Positions 42,465 to 52,075 of a stretch of 64,000 bases of DNA are shown here, one piece after another. The position numbers were made by a program, and so were the translations under genes. The DNA comes from Candidatus Uhrbacteria bacterium. Its GTDB lineage: Bacteria; Patescibacteriota; Patescibacteriia; 2-12-FULL-60-25. The notes beneath the pieces are model-generated. The model was not told where the DNA came from. It did not search any database and worked only from the letters and a program-made list of their open reading frames with translations. Position 1 is the first letter of the stretch; every line of letters starts with the position of its first letter. Where the stretch lies: positions 1 through 64,000 of the forward strand of contig QEVR01000003.1 of NCBI GenBank assembly GCA_003576745.1, in the 5' to 3' direction.

Positions 42465-44669
42465 TTAGAAAGGCAGGGCTTCGTTTTTCTCCCCACCTTG
42501 CGTTGCACTATTTCCTACACTGTCGCTGTTCACTCCACTCTCGTTTCCACTATTGTTTGGAAGCTGGTAGAGCGAGGCAGGGAAAATCATCATCTTACGT
42601 TTGTCATCGGGGTCCTGTTCCTGAACGATCAGTCCAGCCGTTTCGAGCATGGGGAGGATTTGCTGGCGCAACTGGTTGCTGTCGAGCATTCGTCCATAGA
42701 CCGCAAAGTGTTTCTCCAAGACTTCTTGCCGCGAGACGCCAACTTTTGCCACGGGTTCGGCCAACATGCTATTCAAGACGTTTTTCGCTTGCCACGCGGG
42801 GAGAATGACCTCACGGAACAGGTTGTAGATGTACGGCGGCAGGTTTAGCTCTTGGCTCACAGCGATTTTCTCCCAGAGCTTGAACGCCGCATCAATGTCC
42901 TCATCGTTGGCAGTGATCGTGGTGCCGTTTCGTTCCCGCCACCAGACGTTCAGCAAGGCAAAGGATTTGACGAGAGCAAGCAGACGCTTGATGTCGCGTT
43001 GGTGACGAGGCTTGAGCGTCTTGTTATCGCTCAAAAACTGTTGCTCGATGCGTTCGTGATGCAGGATGTTGATTTCTTGGATGTTTTCTAGCTTGATCGC
43101 GCGGATGCGTTCCTTGAGCAATGCACGGTCTGGGTTCTCGTTCAGCCAACCGACAAACTCCTCGCTGTTCGCTTCCTTGCGGATCGTCGCGCTGATGCCT
43201 TGCTGGATTTTCTCTTGGCTTACCTCTGGGGAGAGAAGTAGAAAACGGGTGGCCTCCTGTTCGTCAATTTTCAAACCTGCCGTGCAAAAGATGACGGACG
43301 GATAGCCGCGCAAAAGTATGTTTTTGGTCTTCATGCCGAACTTTTGCGACTTGTCCGTGATTTTCAGCATGATCTCTTTTTTGTCGTGCGAGAGGAGCGG
43401 CCGCAGGCGTGCAAGGAGCTCGTTATGCGGCTGATCGAGGAAGATCAGAACCTTGTGGGACAAGTCCACCAGATAACAATTTTTGTCCTTGTTGTACTCC
43501 CCGACATCGTGAAAGAACGCGGTCGGTGAGCAGTAGGCGATCTCCATAACGTCGCCCTCGGGAAACAGGCGGGCGATCTCGGTTGGAATATAGCTTTTGC
43601 CCGTCGAGCTCGGCGCGTTGTAGCTGATGTTGAACTGGGAGCTTTCAGTGTAGGCGGATAACTCGCATAAAAAGGTCGAGAGCTTATTTTCTGCGTCGTA
43701 CTTGATCGTAAGCCCAAGCGTATCGAGGAGCTGGTCTGCGGTCATGGGAGAGAATTGTGTGACATCAATCCGTTCGGGGTATGGCTTGGCGTACTTGCCG
43801 AACAAGTCCTCAACCGTGCCGCCGAACTTCACGAAGTAATCCGTGATGTCACCGTGCTCCCCGAGCTCCGATGGAAGCGCGACCATGTACGTCTCACACG
43901 CTCCACCATTTTCAAACATTTTCGCGGCGCGATCCGAGCCCTTCCGTCCCGCATCATCGAGGTCGAAGCAAATATAAACCTTGCCGCATTTTTGGATGCG
44001 TTCAGCCCATTGCTCTTTGAACGTCATCGCACCATGCGTGCTCGTCACGGCTGCAACGCCTTTTGAGACAAGAGCCAAGCAATCCAGCTCGCCCTCGCAC
44101 ACCACAAGAGGTCCGTTCAGGTTTTCCAGTATCTCCCAGTCGTAGAGCTGGGCTTCCGCGCCGCTTTTTGGATAGGTGATCTTTTCGTCGCCATCAGCAG
44201 GGTCTTGGCGCAGTTTGAAATACGAATAGTTGCCGTACACATCCTTGATCGGGATCGTGATCCATTGCTTGCGATAAAACTGGCCGTAGCCGAGCTTATA
44301 TTTATCAATCACATCATCGGTCAACCCGCGCTTATGTAGGTACTCGCGGATTGGCTGCGGCAACGCTTCATGGCATTTTTCAACCAAGCTCGCATCAAAA
44401 CGTGTGACCTTTCTCGGCCGTGGCGCATCTTGAAACATGGGCTCGTCGCCAAAATGTTTCATCAGCGTTTTCAAATTGCCCTGCGCTCCGCATTTCTTGC
44501 AGTTATACTGCGAAGTCTCTGGATTGAAATAGAGATGCCCCTCGTTCGGGCGACTGTCGTGATCGCAATCCGCAAAAACGCATTTAGCGACCAGCTCCTC
44601 GCCGCTCTCGCGGAACTCGACGCCTTTGTCGCGCAGGTAGTCGCGGATGGAAATGTCTTGTAGGTTCAT
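42465..44669 (-). CDS. Primase-ATPase replication protein
   Basis: 734 aa. N-terminal zinc-binding primase domain with C30, C35 and the NCKKCG pair near 57-60. TOPRIM catalytic region with the Glu in LVVCEGELDCLAL and the acidic CFDLDDAGR. An AAA/RecA-like ATPase follows, with Walker A NAPSSTGKSY (about residue 350) and a Walker B-like VLIFLDQPHN. It makes primers and probably unwinds the element's DNA, giving replication independent of host primase. The tail is low-complexity Asn/Ser/Gly. Its first codons overlap the small gene at 44666. Confidence 0.85.
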   Translation of the reverse strand: MNLQDISIRDYLRDKGVEFRESGEELVAKCVFADCDHDSRPNEGHLYFNPETSQYNCKKCGAQGNLKTLMKHFGDEPMFQDAPRPRKVTRFDASLVEKCHEALPQPIREYLHKRGLTDDVIDKYKLGYGQFYRKQWITIPIKDVYGNYSYFKLRQDPADGDEKITYPKSGAEAQLYDWEILENLNGPLVVCEGELDCLALVSKGVAAVTSTHGAMTFKEQWAERIQKCGKVYICFDLDDAGRKGSDRAAKMFENGGACETYMVALPSELGEHGDITDYFVKFGGTVEDLFGKYAKPYPERIDVTQFSPMTADQLLDTLGLTIKYDAENKLSTFLCELSAYTESSQFNISYNAPSSTGKSYIPTEIARLFPEGDVMEIAYCSPTAFFHDVGEYNKDKNCYLVDLSHKVLIFLDQPHNELLARLRPLLSHDKKEIMLKITDKSQKFGMKTKNILLRGYPSVIFCTAGLKIDEQEATRFLLLSPEVSQEKIQQGISATIRKEANSEEFVGWLNENPDRALLKERIRAIKLENIQEINILHHERIEQQFLSDNKTLKPRHQRDIKRLLALVKSFALLNVWWRERNGTTITANDEDIDAAFKLWEKIAVSQELNLPPYIYNLFREVILPAWQAKNVLNSMLAEPVAKVGVSRQEVLEKHFAVYGRMLDSNQLRQQILPMLETAGLIVQEQDPDDKRKMMIFPASLYQLPNNSGNESGVNSDSVGNSATQGGEKNEALPF

Positions 44670-44878
44670 AGCTTTGTAATTTCGGGTAATGGGGGAGATA
44701 ATTTTCTCCGCTCCTGAATAAAATCGAACTCCTTTTGTGTCATCGGCTTGTAGACGACGGCGAGCAATCGCAAGAGTTTGATGCCCTGCTCGTAGGCATC
44801 CTGTTTGCTGATCTCTTTTCCGAACCGTTCCCGATAGATGTATTGGAACTTTCGGATGTCGTCGTCGCTCAAGACCAT
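44666..44878 (-). CDS. Small conserved-looking mobile-element protein
   Basis: 70 aa, mostly helical: DDDIRKFQYIYRERFGKEISKQDAYEQGIKLLRLLAVVY. I recall similar short proteins next to primases in Patescibacteria elements but cannot name a function. It overlaps the primase start by 4 nt (ATG inside the stop region), indicating coupled translation. Confidence 0.7.
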   Translation of the reverse strand: MVLSDDDIRKFQYIYRERFGKEISKQDAYEQGIKLLRLLAVVYKPMTQKEFDFIQERRKLSPPLPEITKL

Positions 44879-44885
44879 AACGACA

Positions 44886-45176
44886 TCACTCGCTGTACAA
44901 TTTATTTTTCAACGCCTTGATCGTGTCCGCGTAAGCCCTCGCCTTGATTTCCAAACGGTCGGACCAGTACAGGTCGCACAGCTCCTCGATGCCATCCTGT
45001 TTTCTGAAAATGAAAAGGCACTTGCGTGGGTTGTCTCTCCCCACCGACAAGAGCTCAAAGCCTGAACAGACGAGAGCTGCGGCGCAGTTCAAGTCATATA
45101 AAGTGAACACAAACGAAGGATCGTCGAGCGGGATGTATTGCGGCTCCCGCGATGGCCGCTGATCTTTTCGCGTCAT
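44886..45176 (-). CDS. DUF5659-like small protein
   Basis: 96 aa from the ATG at 45174-45176. FVFTLYDLNCAAALVCSGFELLSVGRDNPRKCLFIFRK resembles the short DUF5659 domain (YDL..A..L...G.E.......K..F.F) found in mobile elements. No catalytic motif. It sits 8 bp upstream of the 70-aa gene and is the first gene of the primase operon. A longer frame exists to 45224, but the extra residues look unrelated. Confidence 0.65.
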   Translation of the reverse strand: MTRKDQRPSREPQYIPLDDPSFVFTLYDLNCAAALVCSGFELLSVGRDNPRKCLFIFRKQDGIEELCDLYWSDRLEIKARAYADTIKALKNKLYSE

Positions 45177-45298
45177 AGAGTAATGATGGAAAAAGGTGAG
45201 TAATGACGTTTTGGTGAAAACCAAAAACGCATCTTGAGGATGCGTCTTGGGCTCTGTGCGGTCGGTCTACGATTTCACCTTTTTCTCCATCGTTTCTC
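45177..45298 (-). promoter_or_regulatory. Spacer with hairpin upstream of the primase operon
   Basis: It contains ACGCATC-ttga-GGATGCGT (45227-45246) and a GGTGAAAACC-type arm. It separates the unknown pair (45299-47400) from the primase operon and could terminate the former; on the minus strand the hairpin is followed by TTTTTGGTTTTC. Confidence 0.6.
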
Positions 45299-46228
45299 CT
45301 AAACTGGATCAGCCATCATGTAATGGCCGACTGTCGGAACAGAAATGACTTCATCAATTTTCTTGCATTTCTGCTTTATCTCACCCTTTATCTTCTGGCA
45401 GTCCTTTTGTGAATCATCAGCAACCTGTTTTCCCATCTTACCTCGAACAAAATAGTGAATGTCACCGTGGGGTACTTGCTTCATCCAGTTATCCCACAGG
45501 TAAAGTAGGAAATAGTATTGTGGGCTTTCAAGTGCGGCCGTGTAGATACGTTTGCCATCCAACGACAGGTGGCCGTTCTTTTTATCAAATTGGACTCGAC
45601 GCACGTCGTCGAAACACCTGACAATCCCCATCTTGTAGAAAATCTCCTTGTTGGCCGTAGGGACGAGCGCGTCGGCGAGTATGCAATAGCGCGTGCCTTC
45701 TTTGCCGTGAACAAGGTTGGGCTCTGCCGTGTTTGTGATGAGGACTTTCGGGGAGTTGCTGGCATTTTCAAAAAACGATGATGGCTCATGCAGATCGCCC
45801 GTTCGCAGGTAGTACACGGTCGCTTTCACTTTTTTGTCCTTATACGTTCCCAGACGATAGAAGGCATCCGTAGCATAGTCCGCTTCGTCTTTGATTGATC
45901 CGTCGTTCGTTTTCAATCCGAACTCGGTCGCAAGGAGATGCAGAAAAGCGGCATTGTCGTATTCAAAAATCGCCACGTCATCATCTGTGAGCTCTTGTCT
46001 GCCACATCCGTTCTCACATATAAAAAACAGAGCACCATCTTCCTCCCTAACTTGGCACTGATGATCTTCACCACAGAGCGTGCAGTCCACTGCATCGAGA
46101 TTTGCAGCACGCACGAGGATTTTCTTTCGTATTAGTTTTTCAAAATCGTCAAGATGCTCACGCCGCTCTCTGATGCCGAACTGGATCGGCAATGATCGTG
46201 CAGAGATACGTTCCAAAAACCACTGCAT
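45299..46228 (-). CDS. Unknown island protein with zinc-knuckle (second of a pair)
   Basis: 309 aa. The N-terminal third has a four-Cys pattern, CTLCGEDHQCQV then FFICENGCGRQEL, probably a zinc ribbon. The remainder includes KVLITNTAEPNLVHGKEG and a Lys-rich C-terminus. No enzyme motif recognised. It starts 2 bp after the stop of the 389-aa gene, so the two are made together and likely work together. Its place next to a restriction system suggests a defence or anti-defence role, which is inference only. Confidence 0.72.
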   Translation of the reverse strand: MQWFLERISARSLPIQFGIRERREHLDDFEKLIRKKILVRAANLDAVDCTLCGEDHQCQVREEDGALFFICENGCGRQELTDDDVAIFEYDNAAFLHLLATEFGLKTNDGSIKDEADYATDAFYRLGTYKDKKVKATVYYLRTGDLHEPSSFFENASNSPKVLITNTAEPNLVHGKEGTRYCILADALVPTANKEIFYKMGIVRCFDDVRRVQFDKKNGHLSLDGKRIYTAALESPQYYFLLYLWDNWMKQVPHGDIHYFVRGKMGKQVADDSQKDCQKIKGEIKQKCKKIDEVISVPTVGHYMMADPV

Positions 46229-46230
46229 AA

Positions 46231-47400
46231 TCAGGCAACATAGATACCCAAGTCTTTGAGGAACTTGCGGACCACATCATCTTGCGGACGATTTTTGAGC
46301 GCACAGGTGTTAGGTGGGGTAATAGTCACCGGCACCTGCTTACGCCTACCTTTGCCCGTCTGCTTGAATACGACCGTGATTTTGATGCTCTTTACCTCCC
46401 AGTCTTTGTTTAGATCGAGACCGAGGTCCTTGAGGATTTGCTGCGCTGCGCCTGTCCCAGCGTATTGAGCCCTACCCCCAACATCAACAAATAACGTGTG
46501 TGGTACGCCTTTATTCTTGAGACGGATGGATTTGAGATACGCCCGCTCGATGCCATAAGAGGCATTTGGAGCTTCCAGCTTGAGATTTGCCAGCCCGTTT
46601 GTCGTCGGGAGTTGGTAGCGGATTTCGTCGGTTTTGACGTTCTCTATTCCGAGGAAATGAGAGCAAAACAATTTCTGCATTTCTTTTATGATGGGATCGC
46701 CACCGAGTGCACGGACACCCAACATTTTGAGTTCTGGCTTGTAGACAAAAACAACATCAAAGACGGGTTTGCGGACGCGTTTCTCGTCGAGACGCTTTCC
46801 GTCGAAGCCGATGTCGCGCGTGGGGAGGTCTTCAAGATAAGCACGAAGGATGATTTTATCCTTGTCAGGCCATGATTTGATTTTACATTTTTCGCCTTTG
46901 TACGTTTTTTGATACACGGCTTGCACCATCGGCTCGAACTGTTGGATTCTTGCTTCCGTAATATCTGATAACGGAACGGTAGACGGAAGCGTGAGTTCTT
47001 TCACGACAAACTCCTCGATGTTGGCGTAGCTGTAGTAGTTATCAAACTCGGTCGGAAATTGTGTGAAAGCGGCGAGAGCTCGCTCGTCATTGTTCTGACA
47101 CTTCTTTTCGATGTGCTCGTCGCGATTTATGTTCGGGGCATAGGTGCAAAATGCCGCGATGTGGTTTTCTGACGAGAGTGAGTTGATGTACTCAAGCTCC
47201 ATGTACACCCTGTCGCGCAATGCGTCGTCATTTTGCGCTTTGATGTATTCAATAAAACGATCCGCGCGTTGTTCGCTCGTCTCCTCCTTGTTGCCGATGG
47301 GAAAATTGTTTTTGCCGTGCCGCTCTTTGAGGTACTCGGCAAGGAGCTCCCCACGGATGTGCAGAACAAAATCCCTCGGATCGGTGTAATGCGAAGCCAT
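46231..47400 (-). CDS. Unknown island protein (first of a pair)
   Basis: 389 aa, no membrane helix or signal. The N-terminus is highly charged (MASHYTDPRDFVLHIRGELLAEYLKERHG). The C-terminal half is beta-rich with basic patches (KSIKITVVFKQTGKGRRKQVPVTI). I do not recognise a family. It is divergent from the HTH-mod-res operon, with the start codons 75 bp apart, so that short spacer must hold both promoters and the HTH protein may control both directions. Confidence 0.72.
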   Translation of the reverse strand: MASHYTDPRDFVLHIRGELLAEYLKERHGKNNFPIGNKEETSEQRADRFIEYIKAQNDDALRDRVYMELEYINSLSSENHIAAFCTYAPNINRDEHIEKKCQNNDERALAAFTQFPTEFDNYYSYANIEEFVVKELTLPSTVPLSDITEARIQQFEPMVQAVYQKTYKGEKCKIKSWPDKDKIILRAYLEDLPTRDIGFDGKRLDEKRVRKPVFDVVFVYKPELKMLGVRALGGDPIIKEMQKLFCSHFLGIENVKTDEIRYQLPTTNGLANLKLEAPNASYGIERAYLKSIRLKNKGVPHTLFVDVGGRAQYAGTGAAQQILKDLGLDLNKDWEVKSIKITVVFKQTGKGRRKQVPVTITPPNTCALKNRPQDDVVRKFLKDLGIYVA

Positions 47401-47475
47401 CGTAATGAGTTAGTAATGATAATTCGTCCACAGGATGACCTGTGAAAGGCATCTAACGTGTGGTATTGTTACCAA

Positions 47476-47691
47476 ATGTTACACCGAACGTCAATCGAGG
47501 ACGGTGCAAAAAATCAGCACGAGCTCCCCGAACTGCTCACGCTGAAAGAGGCGAGCGAAATCCTAAAGTGTCATCCAAACACCCTTCGTCAGTGGGACAA
47601 GAAGGGTATTTTGCCTGCGATCCGCATCGGGGAGAAACGGACGCGGCGATACAGAAAAGAAGACATCCTCAAGTTCCTGCAAGGAAAGTGA
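47476..47691 (+). CDS. MerR/excisionase-type helix-turn-helix protein
   Basis: 71 aa from the ATG at 47476; another in-frame ATG is at 47458. The winged-helix core LLTLKEASEILKCHPNTLRQWDKKGILPAIRIGEKRTRRYRKEDILKFL matches the excisionase/MerR DNA-binding fold. It is probably a regulator of the divergent promoters or a directionality factor for the serine recombinase. It is the first gene of the operon, 33 bp before mod. Confidence 0.88.
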   Translation: MLHRTSIEDGAKNQHELPELLTLKEASEILKCHPNTLRQWDKKGILPAIRIGEKRTRRYRKEDILKFLQGK

Positions 47692-47724
47692 CGGCTCACA
47701 TCACAACCAACAATTACTATTACT

Positions 47725-49530
47725 ATGGCAAACGAGTTCCAAAAAGTTGAACAAGCGAAGGGTCGCCCGCTCTTGCAATGGGTCGGCAAAAAGCCGCTTG
47801 AGAGCATCGAGTATTACCCCGCGCAGGAAAAAGAAATCTACGGCGATAAAAGTGCAAAGGATTTCAACAAGTTGTTCTGGGGAGACAACCTGCAAGTGCT
47901 CGCGCATCTCCTCAAGGAGCATCGCGGCGCGATTGATTTGATCTACATTGATCCGCCGTTCGACAGCAAGGCGGACTATGTGAAAAAAGTGGAGGTCAGA
48001 GGAGAAAAAATCGAAGGACAACAGCAGAGCCTGTTGGAGGAGAAACAGTACACAGACATCTGGGATAAAGATGAGTGGTTGCAATTCATGTATGAGCGTT
48101 TGATTTTGATGAAAGAGCTCATGTCTGAAAAAGCCAGTATTTTTGTACACATTGATTACCACCGATCATCGTATCTCCGATTGGTCATGGATGAAGTCTT
48201 TGGGGAGGATAATTTTCGCAACGAAGTTATTTGGTATTATCCGAATAAAATACAGGGCAATATCAATCGGCTTGCGGCAAACCACGACAACATTTACTGG
48301 TACTCCAAAACCCCAGATTTCAAGTTCCATCGCATCGAAGAAGAACGAGCAAAATCAATCAAAGTCAACGCACGTTATTGGGACGCGGAGAAGCAGTTGT
48401 TTGCCACAAAGCGAGATGGCAAAGGAAACGTCATCTATGTCGAGCGAGGCGCAAAGATTATTGATGACGTTTGGATCATCCCTGCCATTTCTTCGGGCGG
48501 CAAGGATCAAACTGACTATCCGACACAGAAACCCGAAGAAATCCTCGAGAGAATTATCGTGTCCATGAGTGATGCGGGTGATAGTGTTTTGGATTGTTTC
48601 GCTGGCTCTGGTACTACCTGTGCCGTAGCTCAAAAGCTCGGCCGACGATGGATCGGTTGCGACATCAACTTGGGAGCCATTCAGACAACGACGAAACGCC
48701 TCAATCAGATCATCGCCGAACAGATCAAGGAAAAGAAAGGCAAGCTCTTGAGCGATTTCAAAGGATCGCTCGGATTCAAGGTGTTCAACGTGAACGACTA
48801 TGACCTGTTCAACAACGAGGTTCAGGCGAAGGAGATCGTGATGCAGCAGTACGGCGTTGAGCCGATCAAGCGAAGCTACTTTGACGGCGTGCTGGATAAC
48901 AATTTCGTGAAGGTGATGCCGCTCAACCGCGTGCTCAACAAGATGGACATTCGCACACTCCTCAAGAACATAGGCGATAAGCTGGACGGATTCACCGTGA
49001 AGGCCAAATCAAAATCTGGGGAGCCGATCTACGAGGAGGGCGTGCTGGTGATCTGTTCAGGCATGGAACTCGACGTGGCGGATTTCCTGAAAAAAGAGAA
49101 TAAGACGGGCGTAAAGATCGAGGCGCGTGACATCATCACGGACAAGAAAAATCTGATCTTCCGCAAGAGAGCCGAGGCCAAAATTGAGGTAAGGACCAAA
49201 GACAAAAAGTTGACCGTCGAGCTCAAAGACTTTTTCTCCCCGAGGCTCATGCAAAAGCTCGAACTGGAAAACGAGAAGGTCTTGAAAAAGGAAGATCGCG
49301 CGAAGGTCACGGATTTCCGACAGATCGTTGATAGCGTCACGATTGACGTGGACTACGATGGCAAGCTATTCAACGCCGAGGAAAAGCTGATGGACCTCCC
49401 CGACAAGAAGGAGGTCATCAAAGGCAAATACGAATGGGAGTATCCGAAAAAGGGCAAGTACACCGTGGCCGTAAAAATCGTGGACGTGCTCGGGGAGGAG
49501 GACTTTCAGACGTTCGACGTAACCGCATAA
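47725..49530 (+). CDS. mod: Type III restriction-modification methyltransferase (Mod)
   Basis: 601 aa, beta-class N6-adenine or N4-cytosine methyltransferase. Motif IV YIDPPFDSKADY (residues 76-79 DPPF) precedes motif I DCFAGSGTT (292-298), with TQKP in between and GDNL at about 53, in the order expected for the beta class. The C-terminal third is charged and unlike other Mod proteins I can recall; it would hold part of the target recognition. It forms the Mod2-Res complex with the next gene, 4 bp downstream. All catalytic residues are present. Confidence 0.95.
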   Translation: MANEFQKVEQAKGRPLLQWVGKKPLESIEYYPAQEKEIYGDKSAKDFNKLFWGDNLQVLAHLLKEHRGAIDLIYIDPPFDSKADYVKKVEVRGEKIEGQQQSLLEEKQYTDIWDKDEWLQFMYERLILMKELMSEKASIFVHIDYHRSSYLRLVMDEVFGEDNFRNEVIWYYPNKIQGNINRLAANHDNIYWYSKTPDFKFHRIEEERAKSIKVNARYWDAEKQLFATKRDGKGNVIYVERGAKIIDDVWIIPAISSGGKDQTDYPTQKPEEILERIIVSMSDAGDSVLDCFAGSGTTCAVAQKLGRRWIGCDINLGAIQTTTKRLNQIIAEQIKEKKGKLLSDFKGSLGFKVFNVNDYDLFNNEVQAKEIVMQQYGVEPIKRSYFDGVLDNNFVKVMPLNRVLNKMDIRTLLKNIGDKLDGFTVKAKSKSGEPIYEEGVLVICSGMELDVADFLKKENKTGVKIEARDIITDKKNLIFRKRAEAKIEVRTKDKKLTVELKDFFSPRLMQKLELENEKVLKKEDRAKVTDFRQIVDSVTIDVDYDGKLFNAEEKLMDLPDKKEVIKGKYEWEYPKKGKYTVAVKIVDVLGEEDFQTFDVTA

Positions 49531-49534
49531 GAAC

Positions 49535-52075
49535 ATGGACAGCTTATTTCTCCAAAACATCCGCGCACGGGTGTCTGACTGGCGAACAGGCGGATATCAA
49601 GGCGTCCTACGCGAGACGCAGAACATCCTCGCGCACGCCAAGCGCGTCGGTTTTTTGCACCCGCCGCAATTCGAGGCGTTTGAGACGTATATCTATCTCA
49701 AGGAGATCGTTGGCAACAAGCTGTCGCTTGAGGTCTTTCGTTCGTCGTTCGCAAACGAGCTGGAGTTTTTGCGTGCACTCGGCATCACTGACAAAGAGGC
49801 TCTCGAACTCGCCTACGATCCGAAGAAGAACGAAAAGATACAGGCGATTTTGGAGGAAAAGTTCGGCACCGCCGACTACGCAAATCAGGTCTACGCGCTC
49901 ACAATGGGATCGGGGAAAACGATCCTCATGGCTGTGATGATGATCTACGATTTCGTCCTCTCGTACTACCACAAAGACGACAAGCGGTTTGCGAAAAATG
50001 CCCTTGTCTTTGCGCCCGACACGACGATCATCGAAAGCCTGAAAGAGATCAAGACGTTCGACTACGCAAAGGTTTTGCCGAAGGAATACCAAAACATCCT
50101 GCTCAACATCAAATACCATTATCTCGAAAGTACAGACACGCCACTCTCCCCGAATGGCAACTACAACGTCATCGTTTCCAACTCCCAGAAGATCATCCTG
50201 AAAACGCGATCCGAAAATGGAAATGGCACAATGCGGCTGTTCGGCGACAAGGGCGATCTGGAAAAGCGGGAAGTGGAAAACAAGCGTCTCTATGCCATCC
50301 GCACGCTCTCGGAGCTGATGATCTTCGTTGACGAAGCACATCACTCCTACGGCAAAACGCTCGAAGGCACGCTCAAAAAGACGCGCCAGACGATTGAGTA
50401 TCTGCACAAGAGCACGCCGCTCATCGCGGTCGTGAACTTGACGGGTACGCCGTATGTGAACAACAAGATGATCGCGGATGTCGTCTATCATTTCGGACTG
50501 AAGCAAGGTATCGAAAAAGGCATCCTGAAACAGGTCCGCATTTTGGATTATGGCAATGTGAAATCCGAGCAATTTCTTGAGGAGGTCATTGATACGTTCA
50601 AGAGCGAGTACGGAGCGAAACGGCTGGAAGGCAGGCTCCCGAAGATCGCGTTTTACGCGGCCAGCATTTCCGATCTGCAACAGGAGCTCAAGCCAAAGCT
50701 CGAACGGATACTCGCCGCGCGGAAAATCAATCTCGACACGATTCTCGAATACCACACCGAAGCGGAAGACAACCGCGACGAGTTCTTCAAGCTCGATACA
50801 GCCGAAAGCAAAAAGCAGTTCGTTCTGCTTGTCGGCAAAGGTACGGAGGGCTGGAACTGCCGCTCGCTGGTCGCGGTTGCGCTCTACAAGAAGCCGACGA
50901 GCACGATCCTCGTCCTCCAGTCCACAACGCGCTGCTTGCGTGCCATTGGCGACAATTCAACGCGAGCGCATATCTTCCTGTCGAAAGAGAACTACAAAAT
51001 CCTCGACCACGAACTCAAAAACAACTTTTCATCCAGCATCAGCGAGCTAAACGCGCAGGATCAGAAAATGATTGATTTTGAATTGAAAGTCGAAAAACGA
51101 AGAACCGTGAAGGTGAAAAAGATATTGAAAGAAATCATCGCCGTCCAAGACAGCAAAGCTGAAGACATCAAGATAGATTTCAAGAAGTTCAAAGCCGATG
51201 ATTACATGTCGTATGTGAGCGAAGGCTCGATCTTTTTGGGCGAGGGCGGCAAAGCGGGCTTTCAGGAAGCGAAAGCGATCCGCAGGCTCAAAGAGGAAGG
51301 CGACAGGACGTTTTACGAGATCGTCGAGATCATCAATCGTTATACGCATTTGTCATGTCTCGTCATCGAGAGCATCATGGAGGTAAGCGGCAAAAAACGG
51401 GCTGATTTGGTGAAGGAAGCCAACGAAAACGTCGCCTTGCTCCCGTTCATCATCCAAGAAATCCTCAAGAGCGCATACAAGTACGAAGAAAAATCCGAGA
51501 CGGTCGAGGAAGAACTTGAACTCACAAAGCTCTACCCATTCAAAATCAGCGTTCAGCAAGGCAGAAACGCACTCGTTGTCTACCGTGAGGACGAAGAACG
51601 CGACGGACGAAAAGGACGCATCGGTTTTCACATCAATCCATACAACTTCGATAGCGGTGACGAAAAGGACCTATTCAGATACTTGCGCGACGTTTTGGAA
51701 AAGAGAGAAGCGGTCAAAGATGTGTATTTCACGGGTGGCGTCACCGACACTTCCCACAACGATTTTTATTTTGAGTATTGGAGCCCAGAAAAACGGCGCA
51801 TTGCACGTTATTTCCCCGATTTCCTTGTGGAGACGACAAGGGGGAGATTTTTGGTGATCGAGGTCAAGCACGGCGGGGAGAAGGCGGATTACGAAGCCAA
51901 CAAACGATCCTATAAAGGCACGCTGGAAAGCGTGACGAACGAAGTCTTTGCCAAAGAGCTCGGCTTTGAGGAGTTCCGCGCGGCAAACAAAAACTTTGAG
52001 TATGTCATCAAGTTCAACGCTTCGCTTCAGCAGGAGCAGGTGAAGCTACTTGAGGAAATCCAAAACCTCGCATGA
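49535..52075 (+). CDS. res: Type III restriction enzyme Res subunit (helicase-nuclease)
   Basis: 846 aa. SF2 helicase with Walker A TMGSGKTIL (about 125-129), Walker B/DEAH in IFVDEAHHSYG, motif III NLTGTPY, and motif VI within STTRCLRAIG. C-terminal PD-(D/E)xK nuclease: ARYFPDFLVETTRGRFLVIEVKHGG (about 760-790), with the Asp, Glu and Lys present. It translocates or slides and cuts unmethylated sites. It overlaps the next gene by 4 nt (ATGA), so the downstream nuclease is coupled to it, which is not usual for type III systems. Confidence 0.95.
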   Translation: MDSLFLQNIRARVSDWRTGGYQGVLRETQNILAHAKRVGFLHPPQFEAFETYIYLKEIVGNKLSLEVFRSSFANELEFLRALGITDKEALELAYDPKKNEKIQAILEEKFGTADYANQVYALTMGSGKTILMAVMMIYDFVLSYYHKDDKRFAKNALVFAPDTTIIESLKEIKTFDYAKVLPKEYQNILLNIKYHYLESTDTPLSPNGNYNVIVSNSQKIILKTRSENGNGTMRLFGDKGDLEKREVENKRLYAIRTLSELMIFVDEAHHSYGKTLEGTLKKTRQTIEYLHKSTPLIAVVNLTGTPYVNNKMIADVVYHFGLKQGIEKGILKQVRILDYGNVKSEQFLEEVIDTFKSEYGAKRLEGRLPKIAFYAASISDLQQELKPKLERILAARKINLDTILEYHTEAEDNRDEFFKLDTAESKKQFVLLVGKGTEGWNCRSLVAVALYKKPTSTILVLQSTTRCLRAIGDNSTRAHIFLSKENYKILDHELKNNFSSSISELNAQDQKMIDFELKVEKRRTVKVKKILKEIIAVQDSKAEDIKIDFKKFKADDYMSYVSEGSIFLGEGGKAGFQEAKAIRRLKEEGDRTFYEIVEIINRYTHLSCLVIESIMEVSGKKRADLVKEANENVALLPFIIQEILKSAYKYEEKSETVEEELELTKLYPFKISVQQGRNALVVYREDEERDGRKGRIGFHINPYNFDSGDEKDLFRYLRDVLEKREAVKDVYFTGGVTDTSHNDFYFEYWSPEKRRIARYFPDFLVETTRGRFLVIEVKHGGEKADYEANKRSYKGTLESVTNEVFAKELGFEEFRAANKNFEYVIKFNASLQQEQVKLLEEIQNLA

